DNA from: Bin87 sp965203855
GTDB taxonomy: Bacteria > Chloroflexota > Dehalococcoidia > Lucifugimonadales > UBA3495
Assembly (NCBI GenBank): GCA_965203855.1
Contig: CBDBDN010000008.1
Coordinates: 434,001-498,000, forward strand
Length of the DNA: 64,000 bases
Direction of reading: 5' to 3'
In this document: piece after piece, positions 17,790 to 26,508 of the stretch
Position numbering within the stretch: the first letter of the stretch is position 1
How the letters are laid out: each line of letters opens with the position of its first letter
Made by a program: the position numbers and the translations under genes
The notes under the pieces: model-generated
Told to the model about the DNA's origin: nothing
Database searches by the model: none
The model's input: the letters and a program-made list of their open reading frames with translations, nothing else

Positions 17790-18464
17790 ATGTCCAATTA
17801 TACCGTGGCCGTCAAAATCGGCAACTTGGCTGGCGGCCCTCTGTTGTCGGCAAATCCGGTCGTTGATGCGGTTGCCGACCATTCGGTGTTTCCGGCGTCG
17901 GTGCTGACTCAACTGGATATAACGCTGGCGGAGCGTGTACTTTTTACGCGCGCCGACGGCGGTTGCGTTGACTACGGCATCGGCTTTGCCCGTATCGTTA
18001 TTGACGCGCGGGAGCGCCCTTGCCCGATTGTGTTCGGCCCGGAAGGCGCCAGCCGGCTTGGCGCATCTACTTTGGCGATTTTCAACTTGGAGGACGATCC
18101 TTTGAACCAGCGATTGCTGCCGGCGTCAAACCTATCTTTGGGGCTGGACGGGGCCGCAGGGGCTATTGATGCGGAACCGGCGCTCCGGAGACTGACGGCG
18201 GTAGCTCCCCGCGCCGGCTCCCGGATTTGGCTGCGTTTTGCTGACGGCGTATCCGGCGAAGTTGACCTTGCAGCGTTGCTTGGCAAAGGCGTTTTTCAGG
18301 CTTGGCGGGATCCCGCTTTTTTCCAGTCGGCGCGCCTGGAGGACGGGGTAGTAACCTGGGGCGATGACCTGTCTCTGTGTTCCGATGCGCTCTATATGCA
18401 ACTTACTGGCAGGTCAGTTGATCATATAATGCCTGGACTGCGCGTGCGGAATGAAAATGTCTGA
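17790..18464 (+). CDS. fusion of degenerate retropepsin-like domain and DUF2442
   Basis: 224 residues. The C-terminal part (about 135-205: SRIWLRFADGVSGEVDL ... DALYMQLTG) matches DUF2442, usually a stand-alone small protein. The N-terminal part resembles the clan AA aspartic-protease layout seen in the 48912 gene (strands around VVDA, VLTQLDI, GFARIVID) but the catalytic D-T/S-G is missing (VADHSVF instead). A pseudo-protease fused to DUF2442 is unusual. AGGAG at 17778-17782 precedes ATG 17790, so it is coupled to the HEPN gene. It overlaps the next gene by 14 nt. Confidence 0.6.
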   Translation: MSNYTVAVKIGNLAGGPLLSANPVVDAVADHSVFPASVLTQLDITLAERVLFTRADGGCVDYGIGFARIVIDARERPCPIVFGPEGASRLGASTLAIFNLEDDPLNQRLLPASNLSLGLDGAAGAIDAEPALRRLTAVAPRAGSRIWLRFADGVSGEVDLAALLGKGVFQAWRDPAFFQSARLEDGVVTWGDDLSLCSDALYMQLTGRSVDHIMPGLRVRNENV

Positions 18465-18714
18465 ACTGTGTCGTTTCAACGGTATTACTATACATATTTA
18501 TTATAATGACCATACTCCGGCGCATTTTCATGCTAAATATGGACAATACGAAATGCAGGTCGGCCTCGCGACGCTGGCAATCCTCAATGGGTATTTGCCG
18601 GCGGCGCAGCGGCGCGTGGTAATCAGATGGGCCCGACTGCGGCAGGCGGAACTGCAAGACGCTTGGCGCCAAGCACAAAGCAGTTTGCCGCCCGGCAAAG
18701 TTGCTCCGCCGTAG
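18451..18714 (+). CDS. DUF4160 protein
   Basis: 87 residues with the DUF4160 signature FNGITIHIYYNDHTPAHFHAKY: an aromatic strand followed by HxPxHxHxxY. DUF4160 and DUF2442 genes commonly sit side by side and have been discussed as toxin-antitoxin-like pairs; here they overlap. The histidine cluster could bind metal or act in catalysis, but no activity is established. ATG 18457 is an alternative start. Confidence 0.8.
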   Translation: MKMSELCRFNGITIHIYYNDHTPAHFHAKYGQYEMQVGLATLAILNGYLPAAQRRVVIRWARLRQAELQDAWRQAQSSLPPGKVAPP

Positions 18715-18813
18715 TGAAAGCACGACATTCATTAACCGCAAACATTGCAACAGTAGAACCGTGCTGACCGTGTGGTGTCTAGCACGATACGGATTTCAGC
18801 AGGAGAACACACT

Positions 18814-19686
18814 ATGAAAACCATTTCCCGCGACCATCGCATCTATATTCTGCGGCCTGAAAACCCGCCGGCCGTTGTTGTTGATGACGGCGATGATCTG
18901 ATGGTGGAAACTTGGGACGCTTTTGAGGGTATCCGCGACCCCGGCGTCTTGCAGGAAAAGTCGCTGAAAGGGCCGGCTACCGGCCCCATCTATGTCAATG
19001 GCGCAGAGCCGGGCGACGCTTTGCGCGTGGAGTTTGTCAGCATTACTCCGAAAGAGCGGCCGGCGCATATGGTGATGCCGGGGCGCGGCTTTCTGGAGGC
19101 CGAGTTCACTGAGGGCTATCCGACCGTGATGACGCTGGACGGCGCTGATATTGTGCTGCCCAACGGCGTCCGGCTGCCGCTGTGTCCGTCAATGGGGCTG
19201 GTGGCGACTACGCCGACTTACCCGCAGGAAACCGCCAGCGACAGCGGCCCCTACGGCGGCGACATTGATATGAAAGAGCTGGTGGCCGGCAGTGTGCTGT
19301 ATCTGCCGGTGTTCGTACCCGGCGGGCTGCTGGCGCTGGGCGACTGCCATGCCGTAGTCGGCGACGGCGCAGTGGCCGGCACCGGCGCTGAGTGTTCTGC
19401 CGATACGCACATCCGCGTTAGCGTGGAGAAAGGGATGAACCTGTCCGGCCCGCGCGCCATCACGCCGGAGCATTTCGTAGTGCTGTCGCACGGCGACGAA
19501 CTGGGCCCGGCGATGAAGCAGGCCGTCCGCGCGATGGTGGACTTTCTGGTCGCTGAAAAGGGGATGAGGCCCTACGATGCCTATACGCTGTGCAGCCTGG
19601 CCGGGGATGTGCGGGTATCGCGCACTTTCCGCCCCATCAGCCCGGTGAAAATGATGTTGTCGCGGCAGGCGTTGGAGCAGTTGTGA
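18814..19686 (+). CDS. acetamidase/formamidase family protein
   Basis: 290-residue enzyme of the acetamidase/formamidase family, expected to hydrolyse short amides to ammonia and acid in the cytosol. Supporting segments: GPATGPIYVNGAEPGDAL, the PYGGDIDMKEL motif, a LPVFVPGGLLALGDCHA block carrying the conserved G-D-x-H-A, and GTGAECSADTHI. AGGAGA at 18801-18806 supports ATG 18814. The stop overlaps the next start by one base. Confidence 0.88.
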   Translation: MKTISRDHRIYILRPENPPAVVVDDGDDLMVETWDAFEGIRDPGVLQEKSLKGPATGPIYVNGAEPGDALRVEFVSITPKERPAHMVMPGRGFLEAEFTEGYPTVMTLDGADIVLPNGVRLPLCPSMGLVATTPTYPQETASDSGPYGGDIDMKELVAGSVLYLPVFVPGGLLALGDCHAVVGDGAVAGTGAECSADTHIRVSVEKGMNLSGPRAITPEHFVVLSHGDELGPAMKQAVRAMVDFLVAEKGMRPYDAYTLCSLAGDVRVSRTFRPISPVKMMLSRQALEQL

Positions 19687-20063
19687 TGCGTTTTATACCG
19701 TCATTCCGGCGCAAGCCCGAATCTGCGCCCCCCGACCGACGCCAGCGCGATAACCGGCCCGATGACAGGCCGGCTATTGCCTGGATACTGCTCGTTGTGG
19801 GGGCCTATCTGCTGATTTCCGCCGCTATGTACCTGTTTGAGGATTTCACCTACTCGGTTATCGACACACCGGGCAGCTGGTTCAAGAGCGGAGCTCCAAA
19901 CCTGTTGCTGGCAATAATCGCCGTCGTAGTCATAGTGCTGTACAACATTCTGGGACTGCCGGGCGGATTACTCACTCGTTGGGGAGCATTGGGATTGGGT
20001 CTGTTGTGCTATGTAGCTGCCGGCGGTCTGTATTGGCAGCTGCGCCGCAATCGCCGCCGCTGA
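19686..20063 (+). CDS. small multi-spanning membrane protein; N terminus encoded by a dispersed repeat
   Basis: 125-residue hypothetical protein with three hydrophobic segments (about 30-50, 70-88, 96-115) and a basic tail. The start codon overlaps the stop of the amidase gene. Codons 7-13 (FRRKPES) are encoded by a copy of the dispersed ATTCCGGC-GCAA hairpin repeat at 19703-19722, so a repeat insertion supplied, or replaced, the N terminus. No function is recognised. Confidence 0.5.
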   Translation: MRFIPSFRRKPESAPPDRRQRDNRPDDRPAIAWILLVVGAYLLISAAMYLFEDFTYSVIDTPGSWFKSGAPNLLLAIIAVVVIVLYNILGLPGGLLTRWGALGLGLLCYVAAGGLYWQLRRNRRR

Positions 20064-20129
20064 TTGCAGAAAACTGTTGCGCCAAAGCTTTGATGCAAGT
20101 AACTAGAGCGTGTAGTCATATTCACCGTC

Positions 20130-20149
20130 ATTCCGGCGCAAGTCGGAAT
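20130..20149. repeat. dispersed GCAA-loop hairpin repeat
   Basis: ATTCCGGC-GCAA-GTCGGAAT: an 8-bp stem with one mismatch closed by a GCAA loop, preceded by CACCGTC. It lies between two genes transcribed towards each other. Confidence 0.75.
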
Positions 20150-20211
20150 CTATGCTGTCTAACGCCAAATCCATAGGGACGAATAACTATTCGCCCCTAA
20201 AACGGTTGCGA

Positions 20212-20967
20212 CTAGGCCAGCAACTCGCGCAGTTGTTGCAATTCATCGCGTTTGACATAGCTGCCAAATTCTTGCTTGTTCCGGGCGGCAGGATGCGGCA
20301 GCAGAACGACCGCACGTTTCCCACCGGGTACATTGACGCCGAAATGAACCCGGTGGTTCTTGTCAAAACCCCACATCCTGGCGCAGGCATCCCTGGCATC
20401 GTTGCCCAGCAGGATAAGTACACTTGCGGCGGAAAATTCCAATACTTTATGCAGCCATTTCTGTGTACACACACTCATAGCCGATTTGGCAACATATCCT
20501 TCTTTGGATTTACAATGCACAGCCTGCGTCATAGCGATGTCTTGTCCAAATGCTGGCTCTCGGCCTAGCAATTTGGTTGCACAAGTGTTGATATACCGCC
20601 AATGCCGTACCGCGTTTTTAGGGAAACATTCATAGCCGTTGGCATCCTTTAGCCGCAAATCGATCAAATTGCCGGGACGACAGCGTGTCCAGCCGGCTGC
20701 CTGGTCAAACCGCCGGTCGAAAAAATCTATGGTCTTTTCGTCGCTCCACGATGGCGTCGGGAAAACCTCGCGAACATCGTAACCCGGATTCAGCGATATG
20801 AACAGGAGCGGCGCCGTCTCGATATGCCCCTGCCACGGCTCCGGCACGTGGTAATCATCCGGCCCCTGCGCGCAGACCACACGATTGCAGGGATGCCGGC
20901 TATCTGCCCGCGCCTTACCCAACTCAGGGCAGCGCGTTATCGCCAGCAATAGTTCATCCCGTTCCAT
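20212..20967 (-). CDS. uracil-DNA-glycosylase-superfamily-like protein, copy A
   Basis: 251 residues starting MERDELLLAITRCPEL. Likely UDG-superfamily fold: a first motif-like segment LLFISLNPGYDV, a central QAVHCKSKEG, LILLGNDARDAC, and a C-terminal LLPHPAARNK (compare the His-containing motif 2 of UDGs). Cysteines near the N terminus (RHPCNRVVC) could be metal ligands. Base excision is inference; the usual GEAPG form of motif 1 is absent. The longer frame from 21036 overlaps the neighbour's end region and is not preferred. Tandem paralogue upstream. Confidence 0.55.
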   Translation of the reverse strand: MERDELLLAITRCPELGKARADSRHPCNRVVCAQGPDDYHVPEPWQGHIETAPLLFISLNPGYDVREVFPTPSWSDEKTIDFFDRRFDQAAGWTRCRPGNLIDLRLKDANGYECFPKNAVRHWRYINTCATKLLGREPAFGQDIAMTQAVHCKSKEGYVAKSAMSVCTQKWLHKVLEFSAASVLILLGNDARDACARMWGFDKNHRVHFGVNVPGGKRAVVLLPHPAARNKQEFGSYVKRDELQQLRELLA

Positions 20968-20992
20968 AACGGCACACCTACAAGTTGGGTTG

Positions 20993-21703
20993 CTAATTCC
21001 GTTCTGCCAGCAACGCCCGCAGTCGTTCCAAATCATCAGGCCCTACGCAATCCGCAACCTTGCGCTTGCCGCGCGCGTTGGGGTGCGGCAGGATGATTAC
21101 CGCCCGCTCCCGCCTCGGCGTAGCGATGCCAAAGTATGCGGACTGTCCTTTGTCCAGTTTCCAACGGGCAACGCAGTGGTCTCTGGCTTGCCGGCCCAGC
21201 AGGACGATAATGTCTGCGCCGCTTGCTTGCAGTACCAGGTCAAGCCATCGCCGGGCGCAAATTTGATGGGCCTCGGCTACGCCCTGCTCGCCGGTAGATT
21301 TGCAATGCACCAGTTCGGTCAACGCAAAATCGGCGCCGGGAGTAGCATCGCGCCCGAGGATTTCCGCCGCGCGCGCCCTGACCGCCGTCCAGAAAGGCAC
21401 GCTGTTATACGCGCTGGGGCTGATGTGGTTGGCATCCCGGTCAAAATTGCGTTGGTAGTAATCGATGATTTTGGCATCAGTGCTGGATGACGCCTGAAAT
21501 GGATCGTTTTCGTTGATGCTGGGGTTTGATGACACGAACAATATCGGAGCGGTGTCAATATGCCCCCGCCACGGTTCCGGCGGCTGAAAGCTGGCGGACT
21601 GCTGGGAACAGACTATCTTGTGACAGGAATGGCCGGCGCATCCGCGCGCTTGGATAATTTCAGGGCAGCGCGTTATCGCCAGCAGCAGTTCATCCCGTTC
21701 CAT
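20993..21703 (-). CDS. uracil-DNA-glycosylase-superfamily-like protein, copy B
   Basis: 236 residues, paralogue of copy A in the same orientation with 25 nt between them. Shared landmarks: MERDELLLAITRCPE, SCHKIVCSQ, EPWRGHIDTAPILFVSSNP, ELVHCKSTGE, IVLLGRQARDHC and ILPHPNARGKRK. Divergence is high in the middle, so the duplication is not recent. A pair of base-processing enzymes could act on different lesions or be DNA-modification readers; neither can be shown here. MERD at 21703 is chosen because copy A begins in the same way. Confidence 0.55.
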   Translation of the reverse strand: MERDELLLAITRCPEIIQARGCAGHSCHKIVCSQQSASFQPPEPWRGHIDTAPILFVSSNPSINENDPFQASSSTDAKIIDYYQRNFDRDANHISPSAYNSVPFWTAVRARAAEILGRDATPGADFALTELVHCKSTGEQGVAEAHQICARRWLDLVLQASGADIIVLLGRQARDHCVARWKLDKGQSAYFGIATPRRERAVIILPHPNARGKRKVADCVGPDDLERLRALLAERN

Positions 21704-21750
21704 AACCCTACCCTCTGCTATACCGTTCCGTCGGGCAGAACCGGGGGCCG

Positions 21751-23430
21751 TCATTCCCGCGTCATTCTTTCCGGGGCGGACATTCCCATCAGCGTCAGGG
21801 TGCGGCGGAAGGCGATTTGCGCTGCCGATACCAGTTTGAGGCGGGCCAGCGTGACGGCGTTGTCCTCCGGGTTGGCGGATATTACCCGGCAGTTTTCGTA
21901 GAAATGATGGAACGCCGTTGCCAGTTCCATGGCATAGTGCGGCAGATGGTGCGGCTCCAGCGCATCGGCAACCTGCACAATCAGCTCCGGCAGCCGCAGC
22001 ATCGTCCGAATCAGGTTCAGCTCGTAGGGGCTGTCCAGGAGATGCACATCGCCGTCGGCGTAGTCAATGCCCCGTTCTGCGGCGAGGTTGAGGATGCCGG
22101 CGTTGCGGGCGTGGGCGTACTGGACATAATAGACGGGGTTTTCCGATGATTCCCGCGTAGCCAGTTCCAGGTCAAACTCCATTTGGGTGGACGGGGCGCG
22201 CGCCAGAAAGAAATAACGGCAGGCGTCCACGCCGACTTCGTCCACCAGTTCGCGCAGCGTGACGAAATCGCCCGTCCGCTTGGAGGCGCGCACGGTTTCA
22301 TGGCCCCGTTTCAGCGTAACCATCTGCGAAATCAGCACGGTGAGGTTGTCCGGCTCAATGCCCAGGGCGGCCACCGCCGCTTTCATGCGCGGCACATGGC
22401 CCTGATGGTCGGCGCCCCAGATGTCAATTACCCGCTCAAAGCCGCGTTCCGCAAACTTGTTGTAATGATAGGCGATGTCGGAGGCGAAGTAAGTCGGCTC
22501 CCCGGAGGAACGCACTACCACATTGTCGCGCTCGTCGCCCAGCGCCATTGAGTTGAACCACAGGGCGCCGCTGCGTTCCGTCAGATGGCCGCCGGCGCGC
22601 AGGGCGGCCATCGCCCGGTCGTAGTCGTTATCCTGGAACAGCCGCCGCTCGCTGAACCAGTTGTCAAACACGACGCGGATGGCGGAGAGGTCGTCGCGAA
22701 TGGTGTCCACCATGCGTTCCCGAGCGATGTCGCCGATGGCGCGCACTGCGGTTGCGTCGTCCAGTTCCAGGTACTGCTCGCCGTCGGATTGGATGATGTC
22801 TCCGGCGATGTCGGCGATGTAATCGCCCTGATAGCCGTTGTCCGGCAGTTCGGCGGGCTGCCCCAGCGCTTGGCGGTAGCGGGCCCACACCGACCGATAG
22901 AAAGCTTCCATCTGGGAGCCGGCGTCGTTGACATAATACTCGCGGGTTACCTGGCAGCCGGCGGCGGCCATAGCGTTGGCGAGCGCGCTGCCCAGCACGG
23001 CGCCTCGGGTGTGTCCGACGTGCACCGGGCCGGTGGGGTTGACGCTGACGAATTCCACCATTACTTTGCGCCCGCCGCCGTGGTCGGAATTGCCGAAAGC
23101 ATCGCCGGCGGCGCGCACGGCTTCCACCTGCTCTTGCAGCCAGGCTTGGCTGAGGCGGAAGTTGATGAAGCCCGGAGCGGCGGCGGCCACGGCGGCGATT
23201 TCGGGCCGGGGGGCAATCCGCGCCGCGATGGCCTCGGCCAGTTGCAGGGGATTGGCCCGCGCCGCCCGTGCCAGGCGCAGCGGCAGGCTAGTGGCGAAGT
23301 CGCCGTGTTCCGGGTTGTTGGGCCGTTCTATTTCAATTTCCGGCACGGCGTCAACTTTCAGGGCGCCGTCCCGGCTGGCTAGTTCCAGCGCCTCGGCTAC
23401 GGCGCCGGCGATGGTGTCGCGCATCAGCAT
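21751..23430 (-). CDS. argS: arginyl-tRNA synthetase
   Basis: 559-residue class I synthetase. The Add-1 domain occupies about the first 100 residues (NPEHGDFATSLPLRLAR), followed by the HIGH motif as HVGHTRG, EYYVNDAGSQM, and the KMSK-region segment KRTGDFVTLRELVDEVG. The C-terminal anticodon-binding domain ends in LTLMGMSAPERM. Length is typical. It begins ATG-CTG-ATG on the minus strand. Confidence 0.97.
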   Translation of the reverse strand: MLMRDTIAGAVAEALELASRDGALKVDAVPEIEIERPNNPEHGDFATSLPLRLARAARANPLQLAEAIAARIAPRPEIAAVAAAAPGFINFRLSQAWLQEQVEAVRAAGDAFGNSDHGGGRKVMVEFVSVNPTGPVHVGHTRGAVLGSALANAMAAAGCQVTREYYVNDAGSQMEAFYRSVWARYRQALGQPAELPDNGYQGDYIADIAGDIIQSDGEQYLELDDATAVRAIGDIARERMVDTIRDDLSAIRVVFDNWFSERRLFQDNDYDRAMAALRAGGHLTERSGALWFNSMALGDERDNVVVRSSGEPTYFASDIAYHYNKFAERGFERVIDIWGADHQGHVPRMKAAVAALGIEPDNLTVLISQMVTLKRGHETVRASKRTGDFVTLRELVDEVGVDACRYFFLARAPSTQMEFDLELATRESSENPVYYVQYAHARNAGILNLAAERGIDYADGDVHLLDSPYELNLIRTMLRLPELIVQVADALEPHHLPHYAMELATAFHHFYENCRVISANPEDNAVTLARLKLVSAAQIAFRRTLTLMGMSAPERMTRE

Positions 23431-23731
23431 AGGATTGGTTCCGTTAACAGCAAAAGCGGGATGGGATGGCAGTATCCTACCATAAATTGCGCGGCTAACC
23501 CGCTTTGAACCGGCGCCGGAAACGGGTTTCGGCGCGGGCCGGGGACGGACGGCGTTAGCCTTGCGCCGGCTGAACCCTAAAGGTTGCGGCGATGTGGGCC
23601 GTCATCGCATCAGCAGCGCAGCTTGGCGGGTGGTTTTAGGTATGGATTCGTCATTCCGGCGCAAGCCGGAGTCCATCGGCGTGCGTAGATTCCGGCGCAA
23701 GCCGGAATGACGGTGAATATGGCCATAATCC
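23431..23731. other. intergenic, two GCAA-loop hairpins
   Basis: No gene seen in these 301 bases. It is the common upstream/downstream space between argS (minus) and a VOC gene (minus), and holds two copies of the dispersed hairpin. Confidence 0.6.
23653..23708. repeat. pair of dispersed GCAA-loop hairpin repeats
   Basis: Copy one at 23653-23672 (ATTCCGGC-GCAA-GCCGGAGT) and copy two at 23689-23708 (ATTCCGGC-GCAA-GCCGGAAT, perfect 8-bp stem). The flanks read GTC on one side and GAC on the other, extending the palindrome. The same element appears at 19703, 20130, 27481, 28270, 56305, 56726 and 58937. Confidence 0.85.
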
Positions 23732-24133
23732 CTAGCCCTCTGCCAGCTGAAAGGGGTAGCCCAATGCGCTGGCGGCGGCGATGTTGGCGGTCATGTAGCC
23801 TTCGGCGCTGCGCGACATTCCGTTTTCGCCGCGCATTGCGTTGCCTTTGTCGGCCAGTTCGGCGGCGCGGGCGGCGATGTCGGATACGCCAAAGGCCAGA
23901 TGATACGGCCCCGGCCCGAAAGCGCGGAGATACTGCCCCATTGCCGATTCCGGGTCCAGCGGCTCCGTGAACTCTACATTGGTTTGCCCTACCCGATAGA
24001 TGGCGTTTTTCATTCCCCGCGCCGGGTACGCCTCAATTTTGACGGGCGTCATCCCGAAGTTTGCGGCAATGTATTCGGCCATCGCATCGGCATCGTGGAC
24101 GAGGATGCGGACATGGTGTATAAACTCAAACAT
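23732..24133 (-). CDS. VOC/glyoxalase-superfamily protein
   Basis: 133 residues starting MFEFIHHVRILVHDADAM. Single vicinal-oxygen-chelate domain similar to methylmalonyl-CoA epimerase or lactoylglutathione lyase: IHHVRILV, NVEFTEPLDPES, GPYHLAFGVSDI. Metal ligands are plausibly the His of HHV, the Glu of VEF and the His of YHLAF. The substrate is unknown. The start is chosen after GGAGGAAATCAAG; upstream in-frame codons consist of a 15-bp repeat array. Confidence 0.75.
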   Translation of the reverse strand: MFEFIHHVRILVHDADAMAEYIAANFGMTPVKIEAYPARGMKNAIYRVGQTNVEFTEPLDPESAMGQYLRAFGPGPYHLAFGVSDIAARAAELADKGNAMRGENGMSRSAEGYMTANIAAASALGYPFQLAEG

Positions 24134-24178
24134 CTTGATTTCCTCCGGGTTAATTCTCTCCGGGTTGATTTCCTCCGG
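24134..24178 (-). repeat. three 15-bp repeats each carrying a Shine-Dalgarno core
   Basis: On the minus strand three 15-mers of the type CCGGAGGAAATCAAC, CCGGAGAGAATTAAC, CCGGAGGAAATCAAG directly precede the start codon at 24133. Two contain GGAGG and one GGAGA. They are in frame with the gene. Confidence 0.8.
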
Positions 24179-24235
24179 GCAGTCGGCAGCAGGAATGATG
24201 CCGGACAGGAGCATACACTAGACAGGAGCATTTCG

Positions 24236-24985
24236 TTGAAGCGCAGGATTTTGCTGGTCGGGGGCGATGAGTTTCGCCCGGCGTGCGCTGCGATGGACGC
24301 CGGCATACTGGCGCTGGCCGGCCGGCCGCAACCCCGCGTCGCTATCATACCAACAGCGGCAGCGTTGGAGGACCCGGGCCGGGCGGCCGACAACGGCATC
24401 CGTCATTTTGCCGGCTTGGGCGCCGATGCTTACGGCGTGAACATCATCCGGCCGGCCGACGCCCGCGACGCGGCCTTGGTGGCTCAAATCGCCGGCGCCG
24501 ATGTCATTTATTTCACCGGCGGCAGCCCGGAGCATCTGCTGTCGGTACTGGCCGGTTCTCCGCTGCTGGATGCGGTTCGGGAGGCCAATGCCGCCGGCGC
24601 CGTCTGGTGCGGCTCCAGCGCCGGGGCGATGGTATTGGGCCAGCGGATGCGGCGTCCGGCGGCATCCGGCGAGGTTGACGCCTTGTCCGTAGTTCCCGGC
24701 GTAATCGTACTGCCCCATCACGAGCGCAGCGACCCGGCGGCGGTGGCGGCGCAGCTGGCCGCACAAGATGATGAAGTGGGCGCACCCGGCATCGCTGCCA
24801 TTGGCTTGGTTGCTAGGGGCCTGGTTGCTTTGGGGATTGACGGCGCAACGGGCGTATTGCTGGACGCGGACGGCGCAACCGCAACCGGGGCCGGCGGCGT
24901 AACCGTCTATCGGGCCGGCCGGTGGCAGCGTTATGCCGCCGGCGATAACATTCCCGATTTGACCATCGCCGGGCCGGGCGTCTAA
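24236..24985 (+). CDS. peptidase S51 / cyanophycinase-like protein
   Basis: 249 residues of the class-I-glutamine-amidotransferase-like fold used by S51 peptidases. Features: LLVGGDEFRPAC, YFTGGSPEHLLSVL, then GSSAGAMVLG with the nucleophile serine, and LPHHERSD. The family includes dipeptidase E and cyanophycinase; no cyanophycin synthetase is nearby, so the substrate is unknown. A TTG start at 24236 is preferred because AGGAGC at 24225-24230 is well spaced; the longer frame upstream would run through the divergent gene. Confidence 0.75.
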   Translation: MKRRILLVGGDEFRPACAAMDAGILALAGRPQPRVAIIPTAAALEDPGRAADNGIRHFAGLGADAYGVNIIRPADARDAALVAQIAGADVIYFTGGSPEHLLSVLAGSPLLDAVREANAAGAVWCGSSAGAMVLGQRMRRPAASGEVDALSVVPGVIVLPHHERSDPAAVAAQLAAQDDEVGAPGIAAIGLVARGLVALGIDGATGVLLDADGATATGAGGVTVYRAGRWQRYAAGDNIPDLTIAGPGV

Positions 24986-25009
24986 TCCTAATGGGCAGGA
25001 CGAATAAAT

Positions 25010-25633
25010 CTAACCCTGCCGGGCGCGCAGTTCCGCCCAAACCGCATTGGGGGATACGCCGGCGGACGCCATCAGCGTCAGCGTGTGATACAGCAGGTCG
25101 GCGATTTCGCCGGGCAGGTTGGCGGTATCGCCGGTTGCCGCCGCCAGCGCGGTTTCGCCGGCTTCCTCAATCACTTTCTGCGCGATCCGCGCCGTGCCGG
25201 CGTTCAACAGCTGGGCGGTATAGCTGCCTTCCGGCAGATCCCGCTGCCGGTCTTTGATGACGGCAAAGAGTTCGTCCAGGATGCGCGGGCCGCCGTCCGA
25301 TGCGGCATAGTCGTCGGGCAGCCCGTCCATCGGGGTGTAAAAGCAGGATACTTCGCCGGTATGACAGGCCGGCCCGTCCGGTTCCACTTTCAGCAGAATA
25401 GTATCGGCATCGCAGTCCACATACCATTCCCGCAGGTTCAGGTAATTGCCCGACACTTCGCCCTTGTGCCAGAGATCTTCCTGGTTGCGGCTGTAAAACC
25501 AGACCTGCGTACCCTCAACCGTGCGTTTCAGCGAGCCGGGGTTCATATAGCCCAGCATCAGCACTTGCCCGGTGTTGATGTCCTGGGCGATGGCCGGCAC
25601 CAGCCCTTTGTCGTCCAGCTTGATAGCGGTCAT
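25010..25633 (-). CDS. hisIE: bifunctional phosphoribosyl-AMP cyclohydrolase / phosphoribosyl-ATP pyrophosphatase
   Basis: 207-residue fusion catalysing two early steps of histidine biosynthesis. The HisI part (1 to about 115) shows VLMLGYMNPGSLKRT, WFYSR, LWHKGEVSGN and the zinc-site cysteines in DCDAD and ACHTGEVSC. The HisE part (about 118-207) shows SYTAQLLNAG, KVIEEAGE and EIADLLYHTL. It lies in a minus-strand run hisF - HAD - hisIE. Confidence 0.96.
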   Translation of the reverse strand: MTAIKLDDKGLVPAIAQDINTGQVLMLGYMNPGSLKRTVEGTQVWFYSRNQEDLWHKGEVSGNYLNLREWYVDCDADTILLKVEPDGPACHTGEVSCFYTPMDGLPDDYAASDGGPRILDELFAVIKDRQRDLPEGSYTAQLLNAGTARIAQKVIEEAGETALAAATGDTANLPGEIADLLYHTLTLMASAGVSPNAVWAELRARQG

Positions 25634-25716
25634 CGTTGCTTTCCTCCGATAGTGCGCTACGGTTAGAGCGATACAGTTGCAGTCGCTTGCTTGATGCCGG
25701 GTTGCCGGATGCGGAT

Positions 25717-26427
25717 TCAGGCGCGGGAATCCAGCCGTTCCAGCGCGGCGGGCAGCTCCAGCAGGCTGCGGATTTCCGCATCGGGCGCCGGCAGCTCCGA
25801 GTTGGCCGGCGCCGCCGCCCGATTGATCCAGACCGACGTCATACCGGCGCTGCGCGCGCCGTGCACATCCTCAAACTGCTTGTCGCCGACATACGCGCAT
25901 TCGGATGGCGCAACTTGCATCCGCTGGCAGATGTCTTGAAACAGACGGGCATCCGGTTTGTAACGCCGGCCAGACTCCGATGACAGCACCGTTGCAAAGG
26001 GGACGCCGATGCGGTCGGCTACCGGATACAGGGATGAGTCGTCGGCGTTGGACAGCACGGCGATGCGCCGCTGCCGGCTGACCAGCGTCAAAGCTTCTGC
26101 CGTTTCCGGGTACAGCGCCCGCTCTGCCAGGTCGTCCAGCGACTGCTGCGCCGCCGCCCGCCCGTCGCCGGCGATGTCCAGTTCGCGAAAGGCCCGGTCA
26201 AAGGCAATGGTCCACGCGTCCAGGTAGGAGATGAAAGGGGCGTCCGGGGCGTTGCGCTGCTTGCGAAAGGCGGCGGCTCCGGCGTCCCAGGCGCGGCGCA
26301 GCGCCGCCGGCGTGATTGCCAGCTGCTGCCCCTGCACGATGGCCGCGAAAGTGCGTTCCCAGTCGACCGGCCCGTCCTGCGCCAGCGTGCTGAACATATC
26401 AAAGATTACCGTAGTGATGGCGGGCAT
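25717..26427 (-). CDS. HAD-superfamily hydrolase
   Basis: 236 residues with the HAD motifs: VIFDMFSTL (the nucleophile aspartate; the second Asp is replaced by Ser within DMFST), VLSNADDSS (motif II), KPDARLFQ (motif III lysine) and YVGDKQFEDVHGAR (motif IV). It resembles haloacid-dehalogenase/phosphatase subfamily IA. The position between hisF and hisIE suggests it might serve as histidinol-phosphatase, since no other is seen here; that is inference. Confidence 0.78.
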   Translation of the reverse strand: MPAITTVIFDMFSTLAQDGPVDWERTFAAIVQGQQLAITPAALRRAWDAGAAAFRKQRNAPDAPFISYLDAWTIAFDRAFRELDIAGDGRAAAQQSLDDLAERALYPETAEALTLVSRQRRIAVLSNADDSSLYPVADRIGVPFATVLSSESGRRYKPDARLFQDICQRMQVAPSECAYVGDKQFEDVHGARSAGMTSVWINRAAAPANSELPAPDAEIRSLLELPAALERLDSRA

Positions 26428-26508
26428 TGTGCGAACCGTCCTAACCTAACTGTCCGTAAGCTAAATGTCTGCAAGCTAACTATTCGCAAGTTGCATTTTC
26501 GTACCGCG

